NCBI RefSeq assembly: GCF_008710145.1
Contig: NZ_VYKL01000028.1
Location: 82,231-146,230, forward strand
Origin: Niallia endozanthoxylica
Lineage (GTDB): Bacteria > Bacillota > Bacilli > Bacillales > Cytobacillaceae
DNA: 64,000 bases
Direction: 5' to 3'
The notes beneath the pieces were generated by a model. It searched no databases, was not told the origin of the DNA, and saw only the letters and a list, made by a program, of their open reading frames with translations. The position numbers and the translations under genes were made by a program. Positions 29,433-38,578 of this stretch are shown one piece after another. Within the stretch, counting starts at the first letter, position 1. Each line of letters starts with the position of its first letter.

Positions 29433-29906
29433 ATGAAAGCCATCTATCCAGGGAGCTTCGACCCTGTTACTAACGGACACATTGATATTATTAATAGAGC
29501 GAGTGAATTTTTTGATGAAATCGTAGTAGCGGTTATGATTAATCCTAAGAAGCAATACTTATTTTCACTTGAAGAACGAAGAAAGCTTGTGGAAGAGTCA
29601 TTTCAAAACAATAAAAGAGTCAAAATTGATACATTTGAAGGCTTACTCGTAGATTATATGAGGGAGCACAACTATAGAGCAATTATAAAAGGTTTAAGAA
29701 CGCTGACTGATTATGCGTATGAAGCACAAATGGCTTTAACAAATAAAAATCTATATAAAGAGGCTGAAACCTTCTTCATTCATTCTGAAGAAAAATATTC
29801 CTTTCTAAGTTCAAGTATCGTAAGAGAGGTCTATTTTAACGGGGGAAGTTTATCCAATTATATACCCAATCATGTTGAAAAGGCACTTTTAGAAAAGATT
29901 CAATGA
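29433..29906 (+). CDS. coaD: Phosphopantetheine adenylyltransferase (CoaD-like)
   Basis: 157 residues, normal for CoaD. It joins ATP and 4'-phosphopantetheine to dephospho-CoA. The nucleotidyltransferase motif GSFDPVTNGHIDII is intact, as are YRAIIKGLRTLTDYAYE and the C-terminal SSSIVREV (usually ISSTxVRE). Bacilli normally keep coaD beside rsmD in a conserved block, which is absent here, and residues such as ALTNKNLY differ from the usual MNRxL pattern. It may therefore be a second, paralogous copy. GAGGTGATGAA lies before the ATG. The TGA overlaps palindromic repeat copy 10. Confidence 0.88.
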   Translation: MKAIYPGSFDPVTNGHIDIINRASEFFDEIVVAVMINPKKQYLFSLEERRKLVEESFQNNKRVKIDTFEGLLVDYMREHNYRAIIKGLRTLTDYAYEAQMALTNKNLYKEAETFFIHSEEKYSFLSSSIVREVYFNGGSLSNYIPNHVEKALLEKIQ

Positions 29907-29983
29907 AACGCAGGGACAGTTCTGCCGTTTTATTTTATGGGAATTCCCCCCTATATGAAACGTCAGAACCGTCCCGATGTTTC
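29905..29983. repeat. Palindromic repeat, copy 10
   Basis: Well preserved; GAAACGCAGGGAC begins with the GA of the coaD stop codon (29904-29906) and the repeat ends CCCGATGTTTC. Confidence 0.92.
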
Positions 29984-30030
29984 TATTTCATCATAATTTT
30001 TTATGTTAGTGTACCTAGTCGTGTAATTAC

Positions 30031-30188
30031 ACTTTGTCCTATCTTTATCCATATCCTTTATGTTGTCATTGTTTCCACACAAACATCAAAAGTCGATTCA
30101 TTAGTGCACTGATTCCGTAAATCCATGTCAGTTGGGGTTTATCAACAGAGTATAAGGCAATAGCAGGCAACACAAATACCATAAGTTG
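30031..30188 (-). pseudogene. Duplicated 3' fragment of the yrdB-like gene
   Basis: About 158 bp nearly identical to 27091-27248, with only scattered changes. It encodes the same C-terminus (LMVFVLPAIALYSVDKPQL, NRLLMFVWKQ) without any upstream part. The copy breaks off at 30189 into unrelated sequence. 30190-30440 shows nothing else that I recognise. Confidence 0.85.
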
Positions 30189-30443
30189 GCACTACCTTTA
30201 TACATAAAGTCTCATTAAGAAAGTTTTCTGACAGCTCTAATTTTAACAAACAAAACCTCCAGCTTACGTATTGGATTTATTTTAAAGTACAATGCTGTTA
30301 GGTCAACCTCTATCGTCTGAGCGGATAAAACTGAAGGTCCCTTGGTTTCCTGAGCTAATTTACTCTTATTGATTTTCAGATTTAAACTCTCCACTCCATC
30401 AACACTTTACATTTTATTAAGTTTTATTTCAGAGGAGGTTATT

Positions 30444-31643
30444 ATGATTCAAGGTTCTTGGAGAGCATTAGTATGGATTGGATTATCCGAATTATGTGCT
30501 TTGAGCTTGTGGTTTAATGCATCAGTGATTGCACCCCAATTAATTGAAATTTGGAACGTTAGCTCCCATTCAGAAGCTTGGCTTTCTGCTTCTGTTCCTA
30601 TTGGATTTGTTATAGGATCATTTTTTAGTTCCTATTTTGGGGTTGCCGACCGTTTTAATCCCCGAAAAATTTTTGCAACTTCGGCTCTTTTAGGCGCCAT
30701 ATTGAATGCCTTACTCACTCTAGTCGATTACGCCATTTTCGGTATTCCGCTTAGGATTTTAACTGGAATCACGCTTGCTGGTGTATACCCAATAGCTGTG
30801 AAAATTTTATCACAATGGTTTCCAAAAAACCGCGGGTTGGCCATTGGAATCTTAATAGCAGCATTAACATTAGGGTCATCATTCCCTCATGTGGTTGTGA
30901 TGTTTTTTTCTTCATTCAATTGGAAATTAGTCATCATTAGCAGTTCAGTATTGGCTTTAATATCTGCTTTCATTGTCACATTTTTTTTAGAAGACGCTCC
31001 AGTAAATTTAAATAGATTGCCCTTCTCGTTCAAACAAATAAAAAAAGTAGTAGAAAATAAACCTGTCATGCTTGCGAATTACGGTTACTTTGGCCATATG
31101 TGGGAATTATATGCCATGTGGACATGGCTACCTGCTTTTTTGACAGCTAGTTTCTCAACCTATTCACCAGAAATTCCTCATTGGTTCACCGCCTTATCCG
31201 CATTCTTGTCAATAGGAATGGCGGGAGGGATTGGTTGTGTTGCAGGTGGACTAATCTCCGATCGAATCGGAAGAGCCAATTTAACGATACTTTCTATGTT
31301 TATCAGTGGGATCTGTTCGATAGTCATAGGTTTTACTTTTGGGCAATCTATTTGGTTAACACTAATCATTTCCATGATTTGGGGAATCTCTGTCATATCT
31401 GATTCCGCGCAATTTTCTGCAGCAGTTTCAGAAATAGCCGAAGTGGATTATGTAGGTACAGCCCTTACTTTTCAAATGTGTATTGGTTTCCTGCTTACTA
31501 TCTTTTCTATCAATCTCATTCCTATTATTCAGAGAATCGTTGGTTGGGAATGGGTCTTTACCCTATTAGCGATTGGCCCTGTTCTCGGAATTGTATTCAT
31601 GGTCAAATATAGACGTTACGAATTCCCTAACCAAGAAGTGTGA
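30444..31643 (+). CDS. MFS transporter
   Basis: 399 residues from the ATG at 30444, which has AGAGGAGGTTATT upstream; an in-frame upstream ATG has none. Twelve hydrophobic segments and the loop between helices 2 and 3 (GVADRFNPRKIF) and its repeat in the second half (GGLISDRIGRANLT) are the major facilitator signature. Asp/Arg pairs are kept. Substrate cannot be told; it resembles the nitrate/sugar-type carriers only in general layout. Stop TGA overlaps palindromic repeat copy 11. Confidence 0.85.
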   Translation: MIQGSWRALVWIGLSELCALSLWFNASVIAPQLIEIWNVSSHSEAWLSASVPIGFVIGSFFSSYFGVADRFNPRKIFATSALLGAILNALLTLVDYAIFGIPLRILTGITLAGVYPIAVKILSQWFPKNRGLAIGILIAALTLGSSFPHVVVMFFSSFNWKLVIISSSVLALISAFIVTFFLEDAPVNLNRLPFSFKQIKKVVENKPVMLANYGYFGHMWELYAMWTWLPAFLTASFSTYSPEIPHWFTALSAFLSIGMAGGIGCVAGGLISDRIGRANLTILSMFISGICSIVIGFTFGQSIWLTLIISMIWGISVISDSAQFSAAVSEIAEVDYVGTALTFQMCIGFLLTIFSINLIPIIQRIVGWEWVFTLLAIGPVLGIVFMVKYRRYEFPNQEV

Positions 31644-31706
31644 AACATAGTGACGGTTCAAGGAAAAAACCTCCCCTATGAAACGTAGGAACCGTGCCAA
31701 TGTTTC
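31642..31706. repeat. Palindromic repeat, copy 11, shortened
   Basis: Begins in the MFS TGA codon. The inner part TGCCGTTTCATTTT is deleted after GTGACGGTTC; the rest (CCTATGAAACGTAGGAACCG) is intact. Confidence 0.85.
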
Positions 31707-31868
31707 CCCTATTCAGCATAAGTTTCACTTATTAATAAATATAACTTTCAATATTGATAGATTTAACAATAAAATTTCTATTAGTTAATAGATCTCATTT
31801 AAAGTAAAATAGTCATTATTACCCATGTTTTCAGATATTTCTTAATAAATTAACAGGAGAAAAGACTC

Positions 31869-32042
31869 GTGCTAAATAACAAGGTATGTCTCAAAAACCT
31901 TTCAGATCAAATTGATGATTTAAGAAATTATATGATTGAAATGATAAACGCTAATGGACTTAACCATCCTGAGAGCATTAAAGTTAGTCAAGAGTTAGAC
32001 GTTTTATTGAGCCATTACCAAAAAGCCATTTCAAACAGCTAA
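31869..32042 (+). CDS. Spo0E-like aspartyl-phosphate phosphatase
   Basis: A 57-residue frame from a GTG at 31869, with AGGAG at 31855-31859. It reads VCLKNLSDQIDDLRNYMIEM, NHPESIKVSQELDVLLSHYQ. The SQELD motif and the short two-helix layout are the hallmark of the Spo0E family (Spo0E, YisI, YnzD), which removes phosphate from Spo0A-P and so delays sporulation. No other gene overlaps it. It stands upstream of a PAS-GGDEF-EAL gene but is separated by about 107 nt. Confidence 0.87.
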   Translation: MLNNKVCLKNLSDQIDDLRNYMIEMINANGLNHPESIKVSQELDVLLSHYQKAISNS

Positions 32043-32149
32043 TTTGCCAAACTTCCATTTTACTATTTTCGTCTAACTTCATTATTCCAAACTTGTGATT
32101 AAGATAAACGACCCTACAAGAAGAAAGTTAACGTTTAGAGAGGAATCTT

Positions 32150-34930
32150 ATGAATAAACAAATGATGCAATATGAACGTACACGTGATTCACTTTTTCAT
32201 CTATTTGATCAATTAACAGATTATATAATTGTTATTGATATGTTGGGAACGATTATGTATTTGAATCCTAAAGCGGAAGGCCTGTTTGACGTTAAATATA
32301 ATGATTGTATAGGAAGCTCCCTCCAGACCCTCATTCCTGATTTGAAAATAGGAATAGAATGTGAACTAGATCAAAAAGTGTTGATCCGTTCAAGGGAGAA
32401 CCTTCCATTATCTATTCAAACACAATCTCTTTCCATTGAAAATGAGAGATACAAAGTCCTTCTTCTAAAAGGTTTAGCTGAAGAAAAAAGTAGAATGGAA
32501 CAATTAAGTACAATAAGTAAAGAATTAGCCGATATTAAGTTAGCATTAGATGAATCAACCATCGTTGCTATTACTGATTCTAAAGGGATTATCACATTTG
32601 TTAATCATAAATTTTGTGCATTATCGAAGTACAAAGAAGAAGAGTTGATTGGACAAAATCATAGTATTCTAAACTCAGGCTATCATTCAAAAGAATTCTT
32701 TCGTGACATGTGGCGGACGATTGGAAAAGGGGAAATTTGGAAAGGAGAGATTCAGAATAAGACTAAAGATGGCAGCTTGTATTGGGTTGACACAACGATT
32801 GTTCCGTTTATTAATGAAAATGGCAAACCATACCAATATGTAAGTATACGAACAGATATTACGAAGAGAGTCCATATGGACAGAGAAATACAAGAAGCAC
32901 TGAAAATGGACTTTACTCATACGATAAAAAACCTGCAAAATGGTATTTTTAAAATAAGAAGAGATGAAGATGGAAACTTTCTCTATACGATAGCTGAAGG
33001 AAAGCTTCTAGAGGAAATTGGACTGACCTCAGACCTTCTTTATAATAAAACACCTTATGATGTTTTCTCTCATGACATTGCACATATAAAGCATGTTCAT
33101 TATGAAAAAGCGTTTCAAGGACATCGAGTCAATTATGAGATAGAATTGCACGGGAGGCCTGTATCTATTGAGGTGTCTCCCCTCAAGCAGGGTGATACGG
33201 TCATTGAACTTGTCGCATCTGTTCAGGATATTTCGGAATTACGATTAACTCAAAAAGAGCTCCAAGTGAATCAACAGCATTACCAATCTCTCTTTGAACA
33301 TAGTCAAGATTATGTGATTGTCTATCATACAGATGGCCGCATCATTGACATGAACCCAAAGATGCTGAAATTACTTGGATTGTCAAAAGAAACGATACAA
33401 AATCTCACGGTAGATGATATGATTTCCGAAAAATATGAAAAGATGCGGTACGGATATTTTGAAAAAGCGATTCAAGGGCATCCGCAAAATTTTGAAATGA
33501 ACATTATCAATAAGTTTGGAGAAAAGATGTGTTTTAATGTTACCTTGCTTCCTATTATTTTAGAGGGCCAAATTAAGGGTGTCTATTCGATTAGAAGAGA
33601 CATTACCGAACAAAAAAAGATACAAGAAAGGAATGCTTATTTAGCTCATCATGATGAATTAACAAAGCTTCCGAACAGAAGGTGGATGGAACAAAAGCTG
33701 CATGAAACATTGCGTCATGCTGAACAGAATTATCAAAAGCTGGCAGTTTTATTTATTGATTTGGATCGGTTTAAATCCATTAATGATACGCTTGGACATC
33801 TCATTGGTGACAGGCTTCTAGAGTTCCTTTCAGAACGTTTACTTGAAAGTATTAATCAAGAGGAACAATTTGCCGCTCGTATCAGTGGCGATGAATTTAT
33901 GATTCTTTGTCCGGTGATCGCACAGGATGAAGATGCCATTCAAACAGCCAATAAACTTTTACACAAGCTAATGGCTCCTTTTTATATAGAGGATCATGAA
34001 CTCTTTGTCTCTGCCAGCATCGGGATTAGTATCTATCCTGCAGATGGAACAAGCGCCATTGATTTAATGAAGAAAGCAGATAGAGCCTTATATCGGGCAA
34101 AAGAGCTTGGACGTAATATCTATCAGCTATACGATGATTCTATGAATGAAAGAAATTATCAATCTTTCCTGTTAGAAAGGGATTTAAGAAAAGCCATTAT
34201 TAATAATGAATTTATCGCTCATTTTCAGCCACGTGTCGATGCTCTAACAGGAGAAATCATAGGAGCTGAGGCATTAATTCGGTGGTTGCATCCAAAGGCT
34301 GGATTGATTTCTCCAGGGGAATTCATTCCACTTGCAGAGGAAACAGGACTGATTATCCCTTTAGGAAAGTGGATGAAAAGAAGAGTATGTGAACAGCTCG
34401 CAGCATGGAGAGAAGCGGGAATTCCACTGATCCCTATAAGTGTGAATATTAGTTCTCAACGATTTTTACAAAGTGATTTTTCAAAGGAAGTTCGTGAATT
34501 ATTATTCAAATATCAACTAGAGGGCAAATGGCTAGAATTTGAGATTACTGAAAACTCATTAATGAAACATGAAGAGTATATTCTTCAGACTTTATATGAA
34601 TTAAAAGACAATGGTGTTAAAATATATATTGATGATTTTGGTACCGGCTATTCTTCATTCCACTATTTGAAAGCGTTTAAACTAGATGGAATCAAAATTG
34701 ATCGCTCTTTTATTCAAAATATTTCACATCAGTCAGAAAATGCCGGCATTACCTCTACGATGATCAAAATGGCTCAGCATCTAAGAATGAATGTGATTGC
34801 AGAAGGTGTCGAAACGGAAGAAGAATTATCCTTTTTACTTGAACAAAATTGTCACCATGTTCAAGGATTCTATTTCGGAAAACCCTGTTCAATTGAGGAG
34901 TTTGAACAAAAATATATGCTTATAGGATAG
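32150..34930 (+). CDS. PAS-GGDEF-EAL cyclic-di-GMP signalling protein
   Basis: 926 residues without a membrane segment. Several PAS domains fill about 1-490 (DYIIVIDMLGTIMYLNPKAE, TDSKGIITFVNHKFCALSKY, YVIVYHTDGRIIDMNPKMLK). GGDEF follows at about 495-660 with HHDELTKLPNRRWME and the active-site variant RISGDEF. EAL is at about 675-920 with GAEALIRW, ENSLMKHE, DDFGTGYSSFHYLK and AEGVETEE. SGDEF is found in active cyclases, so it may make and break cyclic di-GMP; the EAL metal residues look complete. A PAC motif (YVSIRTDITKR, YSIRRDITEQ) follows the PAS folds. It could be cotranscribed with the chemoreceptor-like gene 52 nt downstream. Confidence 0.93.
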   Translation: MNKQMMQYERTRDSLFHLFDQLTDYIIVIDMLGTIMYLNPKAEGLFDVKYNDCIGSSLQTLIPDLKIGIECELDQKVLIRSRENLPLSIQTQSLSIENERYKVLLLKGLAEEKSRMEQLSTISKELADIKLALDESTIVAITDSKGIITFVNHKFCALSKYKEEELIGQNHSILNSGYHSKEFFRDMWRTIGKGEIWKGEIQNKTKDGSLYWVDTTIVPFINENGKPYQYVSIRTDITKRVHMDREIQEALKMDFTHTIKNLQNGIFKIRRDEDGNFLYTIAEGKLLEEIGLTSDLLYNKTPYDVFSHDIAHIKHVHYEKAFQGHRVNYEIELHGRPVSIEVSPLKQGDTVIELVASVQDISELRLTQKELQVNQQHYQSLFEHSQDYVIVYHTDGRIIDMNPKMLKLLGLSKETIQNLTVDDMISEKYEKMRYGYFEKAIQGHPQNFEMNIINKFGEKMCFNVTLLPIILEGQIKGVYSIRRDITEQKKIQERNAYLAHHDELTKLPNRRWMEQKLHETLRHAEQNYQKLAVLFIDLDRFKSINDTLGHLIGDRLLEFLSERLLESINQEEQFAARISGDEFMILCPVIAQDEDAIQTANKLLHKLMAPFYIEDHELFVSASIGISIYPADGTSAIDLMKKADRALYRAKELGRNIYQLYDDSMNERNYQSFLLERDLRKAIINNEFIAHFQPRVDALTGEIIGAEALIRWLHPKAGLISPGEFIPLAEETGLIIPLGKWMKRRVCEQLAAWREAGIPLIPISVNISSQRFLQSDFSKEVRELLFKYQLEGKWLEFEITENSLMKHEEYILQTLYELKDNGVKIYIDDFGTGYSSFHYLKAFKLDGIKIDRSFIQNISHQSENAGITSTMIKMAQHLRMNVIAEGVETEEELSFLLEQNCHHVQGFYFGKPCSIEEFEQKYMLIG

Positions 34931-34981
34931 AAAATACCAATCTCAGAAATGAGACATCTAAATTAGAATGAAGGGAATCCC

Positions 34982-35797
34982 ATGACAACACTTGACTATT
35001 TGATACATGTTTCCCAACTGTTTCCTCAATTAATCTTAGAGGATTGTCATTTCACCATTTCAGATACAGAAGAGTTTTTAGTTTCCATACCTGGAAAAAC
35101 GTTAAAAATGGCAATTAATGTTGGCGATACTTTAAAGGATGGCTCCATTACCAAAATCGCAATAGAAAGAAAAGAAAGAGTTATTGTTGAAGGAAATAGA
35201 GAATTATATGGTATAGCACATATTGCCTTATGTACACCAATTATTGAAAAGAATAAAGTAATTGGTTGTGTATCAATCGGTTACTCCATGGAAAAGGCAG
35301 ATAAAATTAATCAAATGGCAGAAGCACTTAGTTCAATGGTAGAACAAATTTCCTCAAGTTCACAGTCAGTTGCAGCCGCATCACAGGAATTGGCTAGTAA
35401 AAATGAAGAACTTTCTACTATTTCCGTTTCGTTAAGAGATAAGATGAATGCTATTTCTGATATCGTGGCCTTTGTGTTACAAATTGCTTCAAAAACAAAC
35501 ATTTTAGGGTTAAATGCAGATATTCAAGCTGCACATGCTGGTGAACATGGTAAAGCTTTTTCCGTTGTAGCGAAGGAAATCCGGAAACTTGCACATGAAT
35601 CTCAAAAATCGTCTGATAAGATTAAACAGGAAATCGCTATAATCCAACATTCCATTCTTGATATTTTAGATGAAATTCAATCTTCTTCAGGTTTTACAGA
35701 AGAACTAGCTGCAGCTGCGGAAGAACTTTCCGCATCAATGGAAGATTTAAACATAACAGCAAAGGATCTTTTCGAGTTATCCCTGCTTGGGAAATAG
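34982..35797 (+). CDS. Soluble methyl-accepting chemotaxis-type protein
   Basis: 271 residues, no membrane helix. The first ~105 residues form a small sensor-like domain (SIPGKTLKMAINVGDTL, GIAHIALCTPIIEKNKVIGC). The rest is a coiled-coil MCP signalling domain with the hairpin tip NILGLNADIQAAHAGEHGKA, FSVVAKEIRKLAHES. It resembles B. subtilis YfmS, a soluble receptor that feeds the CheA kinase. It lies directly downstream of the cyclic-di-GMP gene, and both may sense the same cytoplasmic signal. The TAG stop is one base ahead of palindromic repeat copy 12. Confidence 0.88.
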   Translation: MTTLDYLIHVSQLFPQLILEDCHFTISDTEEFLVSIPGKTLKMAINVGDTLKDGSITKIAIERKERVIVEGNRELYGIAHIALCTPIIEKNKVIGCVSIGYSMEKADKINQMAEALSSMVEQISSSSQSVAAASQELASKNEELSTISVSLRDKMNAISDIVAFVLQIASKTNILGLNADIQAAHAGEHGKAFSVVAKEIRKLAHESQKSSDKIKQEIAIIQHSILDILDEIQSSSGFTEELAAAAEELSASMEDLNITAKDLFELSLLGK

Positions 35798-35798
35798 A

Positions 35799-35865
35799 GA
35801 AACACGGGAACGGTTCATTTTAAAGAGAGATTTCCATCTGAAACATGAAACCGTCCCGATGTTTC
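35799..35865. repeat. Palindromic repeat, copy 12, shortened, between two stop codons
   Basis: Lacks the TGCCGTTTCA segment. At its left the MCP stop TAG (35795-35797) is one base away; at its right the minus-strand MaoC stop TAG (35865-35867) shares its G with GAAAC. One repeat therefore closes two convergent genes. Confidence 0.88.
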
Positions 35866-36326
35866 TAGTTTTTAACTAATATCGAAGCTTTTGTCCGCAG
35901 CAAGGCTTTTAATTGGGCTAATAATACCACTTCATCCTTTTGATTGGTAACGGTAAACTTAATCGTGATTTCTCCGCGGCTTTCGCTAGAGGTCGGTCTT
36001 AACTCCATTACTTCCACTTCGGTTGATAATACATCATTTTCTCTTACGGGTTTTGTGAATTTGATATAATCAAAGTTTTTGCCAACAAGAAATTCATTAC
36101 CGAACACATCCGATCGAATCCACTGACCCCACATAGCACTTACGGTAAGGAACCCAGAGCTGATAATTCCATCAAATATCGAATGAGTTTCAGCAAATTC
36201 CTTATCAACATGAATCGGATGCGGATCATATTGAGTAGCAAATGTATGAATTTCTTCAGCCGTGATTAATCTTGGATCACATTGAAAACGTTGACCCACC
36301 TCAAACTCTTCAAAATACATGTTCAT
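35865..36326 (-). CDS. MaoC-family dehydratase / hotdog-fold protein
   Basis: 153 residues forming a single hotdog domain of the MaoC/(R)-hydratase type. The catalytic Asp and His are in ATQYDPHPIHVDKEFA; DGIISSGFLTVSAMWG follows. Members hydrate enoyl-CoA or are of unknown specificity. The shape FEEFEVGQRFQ at the N-terminus is usual. It faces the IclR cluster across a gap of 430 bp; whether it belongs functionally to it is unknown. Confidence 0.88.
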   Translation of the reverse strand: MNMYFEEFEVGQRFQCDPRLITAEEIHTFATQYDPHPIHVDKEFAETHSIFDGIISSGFLTVSAMWGQWIRSDVFGNEFLVGKNFDYIKFTKPVRENDVLSTEVEVMELRPTSSESRGEITIKFTVTNQKDEVVLLAQLKALLRTKASILVKN

Positions 36327-36576
36327 CCCCCTAATTAATACTTATATTTTTTAATCTATTAATTATATTATAAAAACTTTATCGAAATAAAGGAATTGAA
36401 TTGCTCCAATCCTGTGAATCTAACTTAGAGCCTTTCATGAAACCACGACCAAGGACCCAAATGCGAAGAATAAAGGAACTATTATTTCCAACACCATGCG
36501 GTAAGCTTGTTCCTCCTAACATTCATTAACCTTATCATAATAGTCAAAAACAAAGTTCACAAATTATTCCACTCAA

Positions 36577-36593
36577 GTTTCATATATTGAAAC
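36577..36593. promoter_or_regulatory. 17-bp palindrome, candidate IclR site 1
   Basis: GTTTCA-TATAT-TGAAAC, a perfect 6-5-6 palindrome 166 bp before the iclR-type gene. The rest of 36330-36758 holds no gene. Confidence 0.6.
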
Positions 36594-36677
36594 TTTCTTA
36601 GTTGAATAATTTATTCTATCTGAAATCCAAAATAACCTCACCTCATGTATAGCTTCCAATCGTTTACCATCTTAATA

Positions 36678-36694
36678 GTTTCAAATAATGAAAC
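36678..36694. promoter_or_regulatory. 17-bp palindrome, candidate IclR site 2
   Basis: GTTTCA-AATAA-TGAAAC, same half-sites as site 1, 64 bp before the regulator start. A nearly identical site is at 40693-40709. Confidence 0.65.
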
Positions 36695-36758
36695 CACTTC
36701 TGCATCGTTTGAGTCAAAAAGTATAAAGATTTATACTATTAGTAGATGAGGTGAACAA

Positions 36759-37514
36759 ATGGCAAGTAATGAAGTATCAACACTGAAAAAAGGACTTCTT
36801 GTATTAGATTTAGTCAAACAATGTCAAGGAATTACATTGAGAGAAGTGATGGAACACCTCAATCTAAGTAAATCTACGGCATTTCGATTATTAACCACGT
36901 TAGAAGAAATGAATTATATCTATAAAATTCAAACTCAATATTTTATGAACTATAAAATGTTTTGTCCTAGTTTGGAGCAACGTTCCGAAAAAGATTGGGC
37001 CTCCTTACATTCAATCTATCAAATAGCACAACATTTACAAATGAGTACCTATATAGGCAAAGTAGATGGAACCGATCTCGTCATGACACAGGTACTTCAT
37101 GCCCCATTTAAAAAGTCAGCCGACGAAGAAATCGGAAATCGTTCAAAATTACATCAATCGGCTTTAGGAAAAGTGATTTTGGCCCATTTGGATGAAGAAC
37201 GATTCATGCCTATAATCAGTAGAATGTCACTCGAACCTGCGACAGAAAATACGTTCCAAGACTCGCAGCTATTCCATTATCATTTAAAGGTGATTCGTCA
37301 AAATGGCTATGCATTTGATGATGAGGAACGGATCGTCGGTATCCGTTGTGTAGCCGTTCCTGTATTTCGTCATCATAAAGTCATTGCTGCCTTAGCTATT
37401 GCTGCACCTGCAGAACAAATTTCACGCAGCAATATCAAATACATTGCCCAAAAGCTACATACAGGTAGTAAAGACATTACGAAGGAGATTGAAGCGTTAG
37501 AAACGATTTATTAA
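36759..37514 (+). CDS. IclR-family transcriptional regulator
   Basis: 251 residues. An N-terminal winged helix (about 1-65: LKKGLLVLDLVKQCQGITLR, LNLSKSTAFRLLTTLEEM) is followed by the IclR effector domain (about 75-245: SKLHQSALGKVILAHLDEER, GYAFDDEERIVGIRCVAVPV, AALAIAAPAEQIS). It starts with AUG after GATGAGGTGAAC. The two palindromes upstream suggest autoregulation; a third in front of the FMN reductase and VOC genes suggests it controls the cluster. Ligand unknown, possibly an aromatic or ketoacid. Confidence 0.9.
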   Translation: MASNEVSTLKKGLLVLDLVKQCQGITLREVMEHLNLSKSTAFRLLTTLEEMNYIYKIQTQYFMNYKMFCPSLEQRSEKDWASLHSIYQIAQHLQMSTYIGKVDGTDLVMTQVLHAPFKKSADEEIGNRSKLHQSALGKVILAHLDEERFMPIISRMSLEPATENTFQDSQLFHYHLKVIRQNGYAFDDEERIVGIRCVAVPVFRHHKVIAALAIAAPAEQISRSNIKYIAQKLHTGSKDITKEIEALETIY

Positions 37515-37561
37515 TCAAGGAGCTTAAGGGAGATCCCCATACCTCCATTGAAAAACGGCAA

Positions 37562-38506
37562 ATGAAAGCAGGAAAAAAAGTGAAGAAAATTGAAACCGTT
37601 TCATTAATTGGCCTGGGGGCTGTAGGAGCTGCCTATGGAAGCAAACTGCATGATACCTTGAAAGATTCATTACAAGTCGTGGCCAGCAAAGAGCGAATCC
37701 AAAGGTACGAAAACACAGGAATCATCGTGAATGGACAAAATTATCACTTTCATTACATCACTCCAGAAACAAAAAGAGAACCGGCAGATTTGGTCCTTTT
37801 TGCTGTGAAAAATGCCGATCTATCTCAGGCCATTCAAGATGCCCGACATCATATTGGACCCGATACGATCATTTTATCTCTATTGAACGGCATTTCTAGT
37901 GAAGAGGAAATACAATCCTCGTATGAAAATCAACCTATTCTTTATAGCGTCTGTGTGAAACTTGATGCGGTTAGACAACAGAATGAAACAAACTTTAGCA
38001 CGCTTGGATGGATTGAATATGGTGAAAAGGATAACTCTAAATCAGAGAATGCATTAGCGGTTCAAGAATTATTTGAAAGAGCTGGAATTCCATATAAAAT
38101 TTCTGAGGATATTTTGCATTCCATGTGGTGGAAGTTTATGGTGAATGTCGGTATTAATCAGACATCTGCCGTATTGAAGGCACCCTATAAAGTCTTTCAG
38201 TCCGTTCCAAGTGCCTATGAATGGGCAAAATCGACCATGCGTGAAGTCGTTGCCCTTTCACAAAAGACAGGAGTGCATTTAACAGAGGAAGATGTCGCAA
38301 GTTTTCGACCAATTATAGAGAAGATGTCACCCGATGGAAAAACGTCTATGCTGCAGGATATAGAAGCAGGAAGAAAAACAGAAGTGGAATATTTAGCCGG
38401 AACGGTCATTGAATTAGGCAAAAAATACGATGTACCAACACCGATTAATGAACAGTTATTTAAAATCATTCACATTATGGAAGATATGACAAGCTACCAC
38501 CAATAA
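37562..38506 (+). CDS. Ketopantoate reductase family protein (PanE/ApbA fold)
   Basis: 314 residues. The N-terminal dinucleotide fold has SLIGLGAVGAAYGSKL (GxGxxG) and the C-terminal domain has WWKFMVNVGINQTSAVLKAP, SMLQDIEAGRKTEVEYLAGT, which holds the substrate residues of PanE-type enzymes. It reduces a 2-oxo acid such as 2-dehydropantoate with NADPH, but several paralogues with other substrates exist in Bacillus. It lies 47 nt after the IclR regulator, so probably in the same unit; a catabolic ketoacid is more likely than pantothenate synthesis here. Confidence 0.85.
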   Translation: MKAGKKVKKIETVSLIGLGAVGAAYGSKLHDTLKDSLQVVASKERIQRYENTGIIVNGQNYHFHYITPETKREPADLVLFAVKNADLSQAIQDARHHIGPDTIILSLLNGISSEEEIQSSYENQPILYSVCVKLDAVRQQNETNFSTLGWIEYGEKDNSKSENALAVQELFERAGIPYKISEDILHSMWWKFMVNVGINQTSAVLKAPYKVFQSVPSAYEWAKSTMREVVALSQKTGVHLTEEDVASFRPIIEKMSPDGKTSMLQDIEAGRKTEVEYLAGTVIELGKKYDVPTPINEQLFKIIHIMEDMTSYHQ

Positions 38507-38520
38507 AATCATAAAGAGAC

Positions 38521-38568
38521 AAAAATCCACCAAATCCTGTCTCCCTACAGGTTCTGGTGGATTTTTTT
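38521..38568. terminator. Bidirectional terminator
   Basis: AAAAATCCACCA and TGGTGGATTTTTTT with TCCTGT/ACAGG inside. It ends the PanE-type gene on the plus strand and the LLM gene on the minus strand. Confidence 0.92.
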
Positions 38569-38578
38569 CAAAAGATTT

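Noticed and set aside
31870..36330. Defence island around the GGDEF-EAL and MCP genes
   Set aside because: The domains are ordinary signalling modules, with no nuclease or CBASS-type effector next to them.
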